From Chloroflexota bacterium (lineage in GTDB: Bacteria > Chloroflexota > Limnocylindria > QHBO01), in assembly GCA_025937875.1 (NCBI GenBank), contig JAICQM010000003.1, forward strand, positions 1-41,259: a stretch of 41,259 nt of DNA. The letters run 5' to 3'. The notes beneath the pieces were generated by a model. The model ran no database searches and had not been told where the DNA came from. It saw only the letters and a list, made by a program, of their open reading frames with translations. The position numbers and the translations under genes are program-made. Below, piece by piece: positions 1 through 8,526 of the stretch. The first letter of the stretch is position 1. The number at the start of each line of letters is the position of its first letter.

Positions 1-1
1 C

Positions 2-661
2 CATGGCATCTCGGTGGCCTGGGCAACGCGGCGCAGCGCGGAGCTCCTCGGCCGCTCGCCGGAAGAGCTGCGCCTCGTCGTCGCGCACCTCGGATCCGGA
101 TGCTCGGTGACCGCCGTCGATGGCGGACGGTCGGTCGACACCTCCATGGGGCTCACGCCGTACGAGGGGCTGATGATGGGCACCCGCTCGGGCTCCATCG
201 ATCCTGGGATCATCCTGCAGCTGCTGGGCGACGGGGTGTCACCTGTGGACCTGGCGGCTGGCCTCGCGCAACGTTCGGGGCTCCTGGCGGTCGGCGGCAG
301 CGCCGACGTGCGCCAGCTCGAGGCCCGTGCGGGGCGTGGCGACGCGCCGGCGCGCATCGCCCTCGCGATGTTCGCGCGTCGTGCCGCCGCGGCCATTGCG
401 GCCACCGCCACCGCCATGCCGCTGCTCGACGCCCTCGCGTTCACCGGCGGCATCGGGGAGGGATCCGCAGCGGTCCGGCGCGACATCGTGCGACGGCTGG
501 GCAGCCTCGGATTCGACGACCGCCTGGGCGCCGCCGAGGGCGACGCCGTGATCGAGACCGGACCACCGGCGGTCCTGGTCGTCCGGGCGCGCGAGGACCG
601 CGTCATCGCGGATGAGGTCGCATCGGTCCTTCGACCTGACCAATCACACCCGGACGCATGA
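2..661 (+). CDS. ackA: Acetate kinase, C-terminal part (5' end outside window)
   Basis: Reading frame open from base 2; motifs HLGSGCSVTAVDGGRSVDTSMGLTPYEGLMMGTRSGSIDPGI and FTGGIGEGSAAVR typical of acetate kinase. Confidence 0.93.
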   Translation, partial: HGISVAWATRRSAELLGRSPEELRLVVAHLGSGCSVTAVDGGRSVDTSMGLTPYEGLMMGTRSGSIDPGIILQLLGDGVSPVDLAAGLAQRSGLLAVGGSADVRQLEARAGRGDAPARIALAMFARRAAAAIAATATAMPLLDALAFTGGIGEGSAAVRRDIVRRLGSLGFDDRLGAAEGDAVIETGPPAVLVVRAREDRVIADEVASVLRPDQSHPDA

Positions 662-721
662 CTTCCGGCACTGGCTCATGCGTGCGCCCGTACGGATGGT
701 GGACCCGTACCCGCAGGATTG

Positions 722-1129
722 ATGATGCTCATGAAATGGCTCCTTGGTGCATTCCTGGTGGCGCACGCGTTCATCCACGTCTCCTACCTCACGCCCGCAC
801 CTCCCCGTACGGCCGGTGGTCCGGAGTGGCCATTCGAGCTGACCCGTTCTTGGCTTGTCACCGGCCTGTCCCTGGATCCGGGCATCGTCCGTGCGCTGGG
901 TCTGGCCCTGGTGGCGACGACGGTCGCATTGCTCGTCGGCGCGGGGCTGGCGACCGTGGGATGGCTGCCGGCCGCCTGGTGGACCGGTCTGGCCACCGCC
1001 GGGGCGGTGTCGTCGCTCGTGACCCTGGCCCTCTACTTCCACCCGTGGCTCGTGCTCGGGATCGCGATCGACCTCGTCATCGTCTGGGCCGCGCTCCTGG
1101 CCGCCTGGCAACCCGCCGGCATCCGATGA
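722..1129 (+). CDS. Small integral membrane protein (several predicted TM helices)
   Basis: ORF 719-1129; hydrophobic segments throughout; start could be TTG 719 or ATG 722/725/731. Confidence 0.7.
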   Translation: MMLMKWLLGAFLVAHAFIHVSYLTPAPPRTAGGPEWPFELTRSWLVTGLSLDPGIVRALGLALVATTVALLVGAGLATVGWLPAAWWTGLATAGAVSSLVTLALYFHPWLVLGIAIDLVIVWAALLAAWQPAGIR

Positions 1130-1162
1130 GCGACGGGCTTCTCCACGCCGTGCGAGGCTGAC

Positions 1163-2431
1163 TTGCGCATCGTATCGGCCGCCGAAGCCGTGGACGGCAT
1201 CCACTCCGGGGAGCGGGTCTTCGTCCACGGCGGCGCAGCGACCCCCAACGTGCTGCTGGGGGCGCTGGTGGAGCGGGCTGCGGACCTGCGCGACGTCGAG
1301 ATGACGCACTTCCACACCGAGGGCCCGGGGCCGCACCTGGCGCCGGCGATGGCGGGCCACTTCCGCCATCGAGCGCTGTTCATCGGCGCCAACGCCCGCG
1401 AGGCAGTGAACGATGGCCGCGCCGACTACGTACCGGTCTTCCTGTCCGACGTTCCGCAGCTGTTCGCGCGCGTACTGCCGCTCGATGTCGCGCTCATCAA
1501 CGTCTCGCCCCCGGACGAGCATGGCTTCTGCTCGTTGGGCACGTCGGTCGACGCGGCGTTGGCCGCCACGCGGCACGCGAAGCGGGTCATCGCCCAGCTC
1601 AACGCCTCGATGCCGCGCACGCTCGGCGACAGCTTCGTGCACGTCGACCAGATCGCGCTCGCTGTGGAGGTCGACGAGCCGCCCCATGCGCACGAGGCGA
1701 GTCCGATCGGCGAGGTCGAGCGCCTCATCGGGCAGTTCGTCGCGGACCTGGTCCCGGACCGTGCCACGATCCAGATGGGCATCGGGTCGATCCCGGGCGC
1801 AGTGGCGCTCGCGCTGCGCGACAAGCGGGATCTCGGCGTGCACACCGAGCTGTTCACCGACGTTGTGCTCGACCTCGTCGAGGCCGGCGCCGTGACCGGC
1901 GCGGCCAAGGAGATCAACCGGGGCAAGATCGTCACCGCCTTCCTGATGGGGTCGCCGCGCCTGTATCGATTCGTCGACGACAACCCGATGGTCGAGATGC
2001 GGCCGGTCGACTACACCAACGACACCGCCGTCATCCGTCGATTCAGCCGGATGGTGGCCATCAACTCGGCGATCGCCGTCGATTTGACCGGCCAGGTGAG
2101 CGCCGACTCGATCGGTACCCGCTTCTACTCCGGCGTCGGCGGGCAGATGGACTTCATGCGCGGCGCGGCCCTGGCCGCGGAGGGGCGGGCCATCATCGCG
2201 ATGCCCTCGACCGCGGCCGGCGGCCGCATCTCACGCATCACCGCCACCCTGGCCGAGGGCGCCGGAGTGGTGACCAGTCGCGCGCATGTGCGAACGGTCG
2301 TCACCGAGTTCGGCGTGGCCGAATTGTTCGGGCGCAGCGTGCGGGAGCGGGCTGCGGCGCTGACCGCGATCGCCCACCCCGACTTCCGCGACGAGCTGAC
2401 CGACGAGGCCCGCCGCCGCTACCACGTCTGA
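1163..2431 (+). CDS. Acetyl-CoA hydrolase/transferase family (4-hydroxybutyrate CoA-transferase-like)
   Basis: TTG start; GERVFVHGGAATPNVLL, MGIGSIPGAVALAL, FYSGVGGQMDFMRGA motifs of the CoA-transferase family. Confidence 0.9.
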   Translation: MRIVSAAEAVDGIHSGERVFVHGGAATPNVLLGALVERAADLRDVEMTHFHTEGPGPHLAPAMAGHFRHRALFIGANAREAVNDGRADYVPVFLSDVPQLFARVLPLDVALINVSPPDEHGFCSLGTSVDAALAATRHAKRVIAQLNASMPRTLGDSFVHVDQIALAVEVDEPPHAHEASPIGEVERLIGQFVADLVPDRATIQMGIGSIPGAVALALRDKRDLGVHTELFTDVVLDLVEAGAVTGAAKEINRGKIVTAFLMGSPRLYRFVDDNPMVEMRPVDYTNDTAVIRRFSRMVAINSAIAVDLTGQVSADSIGTRFYSGVGGQMDFMRGAALAAEGRAIIAMPSTAAGGRISRITATLAEGAGVVTSRAHVRTVVTEFGVAELFGRSVRERAAALTAIAHPDFRDELTDEARRRYHV

Positions 2432-2438
2432 CCGCCGG

Positions 2439-2852
2439 TCAGGCCACCTCGGCCTCGTCGAGGATCACGCGCAGGAGGTCGAGCGGAGTTACGACGCCGA
2501 TCGGCGTGCCGGCGTCATCGGTGACGACGAGGCGATGAATGTGGTCGACGATCATGCGCCGTGCCGCGTCCTCGACCGAGGTCATGGCGCCGATCGCGAT
2601 CGCCGGGCGCGACATGATGTGCCGCACGCGCAGGCGCGGCCAGTTGGCGCTGATGAGCTCGCTGGCGTGCGCGGTCAGCAGATCGGTCTGGCTGACGACG
2701 CCGATGAGCTCGCCGTGGTCCACGACCGGCAGGCCGCTGATGCGGTACGTGCGCAGGAGCGCCTCGGCCTCGGCGACGGGCGCGTCGGGCGCGACCGTCA
2801 CCGGATCGATGGACATGAGGTTGCCGACGCGGAGCGAGACGGTCGTGGACAT
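2439..2852 (-). CDS. CBS-domain pair protein
   Basis: Two CBS repeats ([37 protein letters not shown]... and [40 protein letters not shown]); start chosen at [10 protein letters not shown]. Confidence 0.88.
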   Translation of the reverse strand: MSTTVSLRVGNLMSIDPVTVAPDAPVAEAEALLRTYRISGLPVVDHGELIGVVSQTDLLTAHASELISANWPRLRVRHIMSRPAIAIGAMTSVEDAARRMIVDHIHRLVVTDDAGTPIGVVTPLDLLRVILDEAEVA

Positions 2853-3082
2853 CGGTATGCCTCCGTGCGTGGGTCTGGATTGGAGACGACTATCCGTCCG
2901 CGAGCGTGAGGCGACCACGGCCGGAGGTCCCGACCTGGGGGGCGCTTCGGCACGCGTGCCGTTCGCCACCCGCAGGTGGGTCCGGTCGGCACTACCGACC
3001 GCGGCGTCCGCCACCCATGCTGCAGTTGAACGATCCGTACCCGCATCTAGATCCGTACCGCAGCTGGGCCAGGAGGTCCGAA

Positions 3083-3838
3083 ATGTCAGACACGCTTGCA
3101 GGCCGCGTCGCCATCGTCACCGGTGGAGCGCGTGGCATCGGCCGTGCCGCGGCGCGGCAGCTCGCCGCCGAGGGCGCGACGGTCGTCGTCGCCGACATCG
3201 TCGACGCCGAGGGCGCCGAGCTCGCCACCGCGCTGTGCGCGGAGCGGTTGAACGCCCACTATCGCCACCTCGACGTGACCAGCGAGGACGAGTGGCGAGC
3301 CGCCATCGAGGAAACGGTGGCCCAGTTCGGGCGCCTCGACATCCTCGTCAACAACGCGGGCATCGGCACCATGGCCGATGTCGAGGCCGAGACCGTTGAG
3401 GGGTGGCAGCGCGTCATCGACATCAACCAGAAGGGAGTCTGGCTGGGGATGCGTGCCGCGATCCCCGAACTGCGGCGGGCCGGCGGCGGCTCGATCGTCA
3501 ATGTCAGCTCGATCTTCGGCGCGGTTGGCGGGTTCGGCGGCTCGGTCGCCTACCACGCCACCAAGGGCGCGGTCCGGCTCATGACGAAGAACGCCGCGAT
3601 CCGCTACGCGACCGAGGGAATCCGCGTCAATTCGATCCACCCCGGATTCATCGACACGCCGCTGGTGGCCGACCTCAAGGGCACCGAAGTGGAGACCATG
3701 ATCATCGACAGCTGCCCCATGGGCCGCTGGGGGCGACCGGAGGAAGTCGGATCGGTCATCGCCTTCCTGGCCGGGCCCGGCGCCACGTTCATGACCGGCT
3801 CCGAGATTTACGTCGACGGGGGCTGGACGGCTCGGTAG
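3083..3838 (+). CDS. SDR family NAD(P)-dependent oxidoreductase
   Basis: AGGAGG at 3071-3076 before ATG 3083; [19 protein letters not shown] motifs; 251 aa. Confidence 0.93.
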   Translation: MSDTLAGRVAIVTGGARGIGRAAARQLAAEGATVVVADIVDAEGAELATALCAERLNAHYRHLDVTSEDEWRAAIEETVAQFGRLDILVNNAGIGTMADVEAETVEGWQRVIDINQKGVWLGMRAAIPELRRAGGGSIVNVSSIFGAVGGFGGSVAYHATKGAVRLMTKNAAIRYATEGIRVNSIHPGFIDTPLVADLKGTEVETMIIDSCPMGRWGRPEEVGSVIAFLAGPGATFMTGSEIYVDGGWTAR

Positions 3839-3856
3839 GACCGATGCCGACGTGGT

Positions 3857-3884
3857 CGGCGGCGGGGCGCGATTCCCGCCGCCG
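3857..3884. terminator. Hairpin between convergent genes, terminator-like
   Basis: CGGCGGCGGG (3857-3866) / CCCGCCGCCG (3875-3884), 10-bp perfect stem, 8-nt loop; no T-tract. Confidence 0.5.
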
Positions 3885-3898
3885 GGCATGCCGTGATG

Positions 3899-4387
3899 TC
3901 AGGCGCTGGCGGCCTCCGCCCCGGCGCGACCGATGCGCACACGCCACACCTCCGGCCCCTGCTCGAGGTAGTCCCAGGTGAACTCGCCGGGATGCTCGGC
4001 GGCCAGCTGGTAGTACAACGGCTTGGGGTCGTGGTCGTTGACGAGCTCGAAGGCCGTTCCCGGCACGAGGGCATCGAACGTCTCGAAGATCTCGGCGTGG
4101 CGCTGCGCCGGCGGAAGGCTGCGCACGTCGAGCTGGGTGGCATTGGTCACGGGGAGGGCTCCTTTCGAATGGCTCCGCTCGAGGCGGACGAGATAGTGCA
4201 TCACGCCGTTGATGCGCTGAGCGACGCGTGGCTCGTCGAGGCGAATTGCCACGTAGATGTCGGCCGCGATCTGGTTGGCGAGCCGGGGCCGGCCAGCGTT
4301 GCCCAGCTCGCGCAGCGTCCGGACGAGGCCGGTGGTGAGGTGCTCCACCGGGTCGGCGAGCTCGTCCAGTGACGTGCCGGCACTCAC
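3899..4387 (-). CDS. DUF2249 domain protein with an N-terminal helical extension
   Basis: C-terminal LDVRSLPPAQRHAEIFETFDALVPGTAFELVNDHDPKPLYYQLAAEHPGEFTWDYLEQGPEVWRVRIGR matches the DUF2249 pattern; GTG start overlaps hemerythrin stop (GTGA). Alternative internal GTG at 4150 with strong SD. Confidence 0.82.
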   Translation of the reverse strand: MSAGTSLDELADPVEHLTTGLVRTLRELGNAGRPRLANQIAADIYVAIRLDEPRVAQRINGVMHYLVRLERSHSKGALPVTNATQLDVRSLPPAQRHAEIFETFDALVPGTAFELVNDHDPKPLYYQLAAEHPGEFTWDYLEQGPEVWRVRIGRAGAEAASA

Positions 4388-4839
4388 CCGATGAGCTCGT
4401 GCATGCCGGCCAGCAGCTCAGCCAGCACGACGTCCGGATTGGCCACCAGGGCCGGGATCAACAGGTCGTTCTCCTTGGCGAGGTGCGATTCGAACAGCGC
4501 GCCGATGGCTACCGCACCTGCGGCAAGCCCCAGCGGATCCTGCTCGGCGCGGAAGGCGGCGACCCGGGCGACGAGCCCCTCGTGCTCGGCACTCATGGCA
4601 CGCACCAGCAGCGCCGTCGCGCCGACACTGCCGGCCGGGTAGAGCGTCGCCTCCTCGGCCATTGCGTGGGGCAGGAGGTCGTCCTCCAGGTACGTCAGCA
4701 CGCCACGCGCGGCCTCGCGATGCGGCGCGCCGTCGCGCACGGTGGCCACGAGATTCGCGATCCGCCGGTTCAGCTCGGCCCGCATCTCGGTGTGGTGGGC
4801 GGCGATGGCGGCCGCGGTCTCGGCATCGGTGGGTGGCAT
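4384..4839 (-). CDS. Hemerythrin (HHE) domain protein
   Basis: Spaced H/E pattern: HHTEMRAELNRR, HAMAEEATLYP, SAEHEGL, FESHLAKENDLLIPAL. Confidence 0.85.
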   Translation of the reverse strand: MPPTDAETAAAIAAHHTEMRAELNRRIANLVATVRDGAPHREAARGVLTYLEDDLLPHAMAEEATLYPAGSVGATALLVRAMSAEHEGLVARVAAFRAEQDPLGLAAGAVAIGALFESHLAKENDLLIPALVANPDVVLAELLAGMHELIG

Positions 4840-4871
4840 CGAGGTACTCCGACTTCGGGGCGGACGGGTGC

Positions 4872-4905
4872 TTGATATTTACGGCCATTCCCGTGCAAAA
4901 TGCAA
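4872..4905. promoter_or_regulatory. Overlapping divergent sigma70-like promoters for the hemerythrin (-) and HTH regulator (+) genes
   Basis: +: TTGATA (4872-4877) -18- CAAAAT (4896-4901). -: TTGCAT (4905-4900) -18- TAAATA (4881-4876). AT-rich island in GC-rich DNA. Confidence 0.5.
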
Positions 4906-4907
4906 GC

Positions 4908-5570
4908 ATGACCTCCCACGAGCAGCACCGGGCACTCGCCGGACGCAGCCGTGCGCGACTCCTCGACGTGCTTCGATCCGCCGGCCGGGGGCTGGCCATC
5001 GACGAGCTGTCGGCCGCCGCCGGCCTGCATCCCAACAGCGCCCGCGAGCAGCTCGGTGTCCTGGTCCAGGCCGGACTCGTGGAGCGCGCCAGCGACCGGC
5101 CCACCGGACGCGGACGGCCCCGCCTGCGGTACATGGCCGCGCCGGAGCCCGGCGCTGGTGACGCGGGCGCCTACCGCGACCTGGCGCGTACCCTGGCCGA
5201 GGAGCTCGCCGCAGGCGCCGATCCGGTCGGCGCGGCCGCGCATGCCGGCGAACGCTGGGGCGCGCGCGTGGCCGCGCGGCTCCCCGCCGCGACGTCCGAG
5301 TCGGACGCGGTGCAGCGTCTGGTCGAGGTTCTCGACAACGCCGGCTTCGACCCCGAGCCACCCACGGTTCCCGGCGCGCCGATTGGCCTGCGCCGCTGCC
5401 CGTTCGGGACGCTGGCCCGGGGCCGTGAGCCGGTGATCTGTGGCGTGCACCTGGGACTCATGCGCGGTGTCCTGCGCACCATCCATGCGCCCATCCAGGC
5501 CGCTCGCCTGGACCCCTGGGTGACCCCCGCACGCTGCCTGGCCCATCTCGGTGCGCCGACCGATGCCTGA
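4908..5570 (+). CDS. HTH transcriptional regulator (ArsR/SufR-like winged helix) with C-terminal cysteines
   Basis: LLDVLRSAGRGLAIDELSAAAGLHPNSAREQLGVLVQAGLVER HTH; C-terminal RRCPFGTLARGREPVICGVHLGLMRGVL...ARCLAHL. Confidence 0.85.
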   Translation: MTSHEQHRALAGRSRARLLDVLRSAGRGLAIDELSAAAGLHPNSAREQLGVLVQAGLVERASDRPTGRGRPRLRYMAAPEPGAGDAGAYRDLARTLAEELAAGADPVGAAAHAGERWGARVAARLPAATSESDAVQRLVEVLDNAGFDPEPPTVPGAPIGLRRCPFGTLARGREPVICGVHLGLMRGVLRTIHAPIQAARLDPWVTPARCLAHLGAPTDA

Positions 5571-5907
5571 CGACCGCGTCACGCTGCCCACGCTGCTCGG
5601 CCCGCACGTCGATGAGGCATCCGTGATGCGCAGCCTGCAGTCGGTCATCGACCCCGAGCTGGGGGTCAACATCGTCGACCTGGGGCTGGTCTACGGTGCG
5701 GATGTGGTCGACGGCGTGGCACGCATCCTCCTCACGACGACGACCCCCGCCTGTCCGTTGGGGCCGTACCTGACCGACCAGATCCGCTGGGCCCTACTGG
5801 CACACGACGGGGTGCTCGATGTCGACGTGGAGGTGACCTACGAGCCCCTCTGGTCGCCGGAGCTGATGAACGACTCGGCCAGGCGACAGCTCGGCTGGCC
5901 CGTCTGA
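5563..5907 (+). CDS. MIP18/DUF59-family metal-sulfur cluster assembly factor
   Basis: VMRSLQSVIDPELGVNIVDLGLVYG and TTTTPACPLGPYLTDQI motifs; ATG overlaps the upstream stop. Confidence 0.9.
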   Translation: MPDDRVTLPTLLGPHVDEASVMRSLQSVIDPELGVNIVDLGLVYGADVVDGVARILLTTTTPACPLGPYLTDQIRWALLAHDGVLDVDVEVTYEPLWSPELMNDSARRQLGWPV

Positions 5908-7010
5908 TGGCAGCGTCACGCCTCCCGCTGCTGATGGCGGCCGGGCTGGCGCTGCTCGCCGGCCTCGGCGGCGCCCTCGTGCTGCTGGGCATCGGGATGC
6001 CAGCCGCCACCCGGCGGCTGGGCAGCGATCATGGCGTGCTCATGACGCTGGGCTTCCTGGGCACCCTCATCGCCCTCGAACGCGCGGTGGCGCTCGGTCG
6101 CCGCTGGGCGTACCTTGCGCCGCTGCTGAGCGGGCTGGCCGCCGTCTGGCTCGTGGCAGGCCCGCCGGGCCGAGGTGCCGCCGCGCTCCTCGGCGCCGGG
6201 GCGATTACCTTCGTCGCCATGTACGTCGCATTCCTCCGTGTCGATGGTGCCCTGCATGTGCGCGTGCAGGCGGCGGGCGCACTCGCGTGGCTCGCCGCCG
6301 CGCTGATGCTGCTCGCCGGTGGGGCAACGGCGGCGATCGTGCCCTGGCTGGCCGCGTTCCTGGTCCTCACCATCGCCGGTGAGCGGCTCGAGCTGTCGCG
6401 CCTCGTCCCCCGGAGCCCGGCCGCGCAGACCCAATTCGTGGTCGCGGTCGCGATCTTCGTCGCCGGCGTGGTCCTCACCGTTGCGCTTCCCGACGCCGGG
6501 CGCCGCATCGGCGGCATCGGCCTGCTGGCGATGGCCGCGTGGCTCGCCCGCCACGACGCCGCGCGGCGGACCGTCAGGCTGGGAGGCGTGACCCGCTTCG
6601 TGGCACTCTCGCTGCTGGCCGGCTATGCCTGGCTGGCCGTGGGTGGCGCCGCGTGGCTGGCGGTCGGTGCGACGGCCGGCGGTGCCGGCTATGACACGAT
6701 GCTGCACGCCATATTCCTGGGATTCGTGATGTCGATGGTGTTCGGACACGCGCCGGTCATCCTGCCCGCGGTCCTCCGGTTACCGCTCCCCTTCCACCCG
6801 CGGTTCTACGTGCACCTCGGCCTGCTCCACGCGGGGCTCATGCTGCGGATCGTGGGCGGCGACCTGCTGGGCCTCGAGCCGGCCCGCGTGACCGGTGGCG
6901 TCCTGAACGTGGCTGCCCTGCTGCTGTTCGTGGCGTCCTCCGCCCTCGCCGTGCTGTGGCCGACGACCCGGTTGGGCCTTCCGATGCCGGCTCCGGTGAG
7001 CGACCGATGA
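5907..7010 (+). CDS. NnrS-like polytopic membrane protein
   Basis: About 12 hydrophobic segments; HGVLMTLGFLGTLIALERAVAL, MLHAIFLGFVMSMVFGHAPVILPAV, LLHAGLMLRIVGG resemble the NnrS family. Confidence 0.68.
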   Translation: MAASRLPLLMAAGLALLAGLGGALVLLGIGMPAATRRLGSDHGVLMTLGFLGTLIALERAVALGRRWAYLAPLLSGLAAVWLVAGPPGRGAAALLGAGAITFVAMYVAFLRVDGALHVRVQAAGALAWLAAALMLLAGGATAAIVPWLAAFLVLTIAGERLELSRLVPRSPAAQTQFVVAVAIFVAGVVLTVALPDAGRRIGGIGLLAMAAWLARHDAARRTVRLGGVTRFVALSLLAGYAWLAVGGAAWLAVGATAGGAGYDTMLHAIFLGFVMSMVFGHAPVILPAVLRLPLPFHPRFYVHLGLLHAGLMLRIVGGDLLGLEPARVTGGVLNVAALLLFVASSALAVLWPTTRLGLPMPAPVSDR

Positions 7011-7780
7011 TCGTCATGTACGGCTCGACCACCTGCGAGGACACGGCCATCACCCGCAGCCGGCTCGACGCGCTCGGGGTGCCGTACCAGGAGCGCCTGA
7101 TCGACCGCGATCCCGCTGCGCGCGAGGCGCTCGACACGCTGGCCGGCGGGCGGATCGTCACGCCGACCCTCGACCCTGGTGATGGCGGATCACTCCTCGC
7201 CGAGCCGTCGCTCGAGGAGCTGGGCCGGCGGCTCGTGGCCGGCGGTCACCACGTGGCGCCACCGACCGCGGATGCCGTCGGTGGCGACCTGGCCGCCCGT
7301 CCGATCCCGATCGCCAGCCTGCCCACCGCGGACGGCGAGCCATGGTCGCTGCGCAGGTGGCGTGGCCGGCGCGCCACCGCCCTCTTCCTCGCCCACGACG
7401 CCGCGTGTCTCCCCTGCTGGGGTTACGCCAAGCAGCTGGCCCGGCAGGCTGATGCCCTGGCCGAGGTGGAGGCGGCGCCGGTGGTGGTGGTCGCCGGCGA
7501 GCCGGCGGATGCCGCGACGTGGCGCCACGAGGTGGGCGAGTCGCTGACGCTGCTGGCGGACGCCGACGGCGCCTGGAAGGCGACGCTCGCCGCGTACCTC
7601 GGGTTCGACCCGGCGCGCCCGACGGTGCTCCTCCTCGACCGCTACGGCGCGCCGAGCGGCGTGTCGAGCGCGGAGGAGGCCGGCGGCCTGGTCGACCCCA
7701 GCGAGGCGACGCGCTGGCTGCGCCACCTGGCGCTCGAGTGCCCGGAGTGCACCGAGATCCTGCCATGGGGCGAACCATGA
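7007..7780 (+). CDS. Glutaredoxin-like / peroxiredoxin-like two-domain thiol-redox protein
   Basis: N-terminal MIVMYGSTTCEDTAITRSRLDALGVPYQERLIDRD...GGRIVTPTL (Grx-like); C-terminal redoxin-like domain with CLPCW; ATGA overlap with upstream gene. Confidence 0.7.
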   Translation: MIVMYGSTTCEDTAITRSRLDALGVPYQERLIDRDPAAREALDTLAGGRIVTPTLDPGDGGSLLAEPSLEELGRRLVAGGHHVAPPTADAVGGDLAARPIPIASLPTADGEPWSLRRWRGRRATALFLAHDAACLPCWGYAKQLARQADALAEVEAAPVVVVAGEPADAATWRHEVGESLTLLADADGAWKATLAAYLGFDPARPTVLLLDRYGAPSGVSSAEEAGGLVDPSEATRWLRHLALECPECTEILPWGEP

Positions 7781-8151
7781 CCACCGACCCGGTGCGCCTG
7801 CAGCGCGCGTACGACGAACCGACGCCCGACGACGGATACCGCGTGCTCGTCGACCGTGTCTGGCCGCGCGGCCGGACGCGGGAGCACCTCCGCCTCGACG
7901 CGTGGCATCGCGAGCTTGGCCCCAGCACCGCGCTGCGGCGCTGGTTCGGCCACGACCCGGCACGGTGGGACGAGTTCAGGCGCCGTTACCACGCGGAACT
8001 GGCCACGCCCGCGGCGGCAGCCCAGATCGACGAGCTGGCGGAACGGGCGCGCCACGGGCGCCTCACGCTGGTCTACGGGGCGCGGGACACCGAGCACAAC
8101 CAGGCGCGCGTCATCGCCGAGGAGCTCGAACGGCGACTCATGCTCGACTGA
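7777..8151 (+). CDS. DUF488 family protein
   Basis: RVLVDRVWPRGRTREHLRLDAWHRELGPSTALRRWFGHDPARWDEFRRRY...LTLVYGARDTEHNQA is typical of DUF488; ATGA overlap. Confidence 0.92.
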   Translation: MTTDPVRLQRAYDEPTPDDGYRVLVDRVWPRGRTREHLRLDAWHRELGPSTALRRWFGHDPARWDEFRRRYHAELATPAAAAQIDELAERARHGRLTLVYGARDTEHNQARVIAEELERRLMLD

Positions 8152-8161
8152 CCGGCGCGGG

Positions 8162-8521
8162 TCAGCGGCCGATGCGACCCAGGTGCGTGTCGGCGAACCC
8201 GGTCGCCAGCTTCAGCCCGTAGCCCAGCGCGCGATCCATCCCGACGTGGGCGACCAGCACCGCCCCGGCGAACGCGAGCGGCGCGATGCCGGCACCCCAC
8301 CCGACGCCCAGCAACGCCAGCGCCAGCACGAGGTTGTGGACCGCGTTGTAGGCGATGGCCCCGAGCCGCGGCCCGGCGAGGTAGCCGGCCATCGAGACGT
8401 CGGGTGCAAGGAGCAGTGGCAGGAGCCAGATCCAGTCCCCGCCCATCCACAGGTAGAGCGCCGCCCCGCCGAGCGCCACCGCCAGCCATTCCGCGCGCAG
8501 GAGCAGCGGGATGCCGGACAT
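8162..8521 (-). CDS. DUF4260-family membrane protein
   Basis: LLLAPDVSMAGYLAGPRLGAIAYNAVHNLVLALAL and HVGMDRALGYGLKLATGFADTHLGRIGR motifs. Confidence 0.88.
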   Translation of the reverse strand: MSGIPLLLRAEWLAVALGGAALYLWMGGDWIWLLPLLLAPDVSMAGYLAGPRLGAIAYNAVHNLVLALALLGVGWGAGIAPLAFAGAVLVAHVGMDRALGYGLKLATGFADTHLGRIGR

Positions 8522-8526
8522 GTTGC

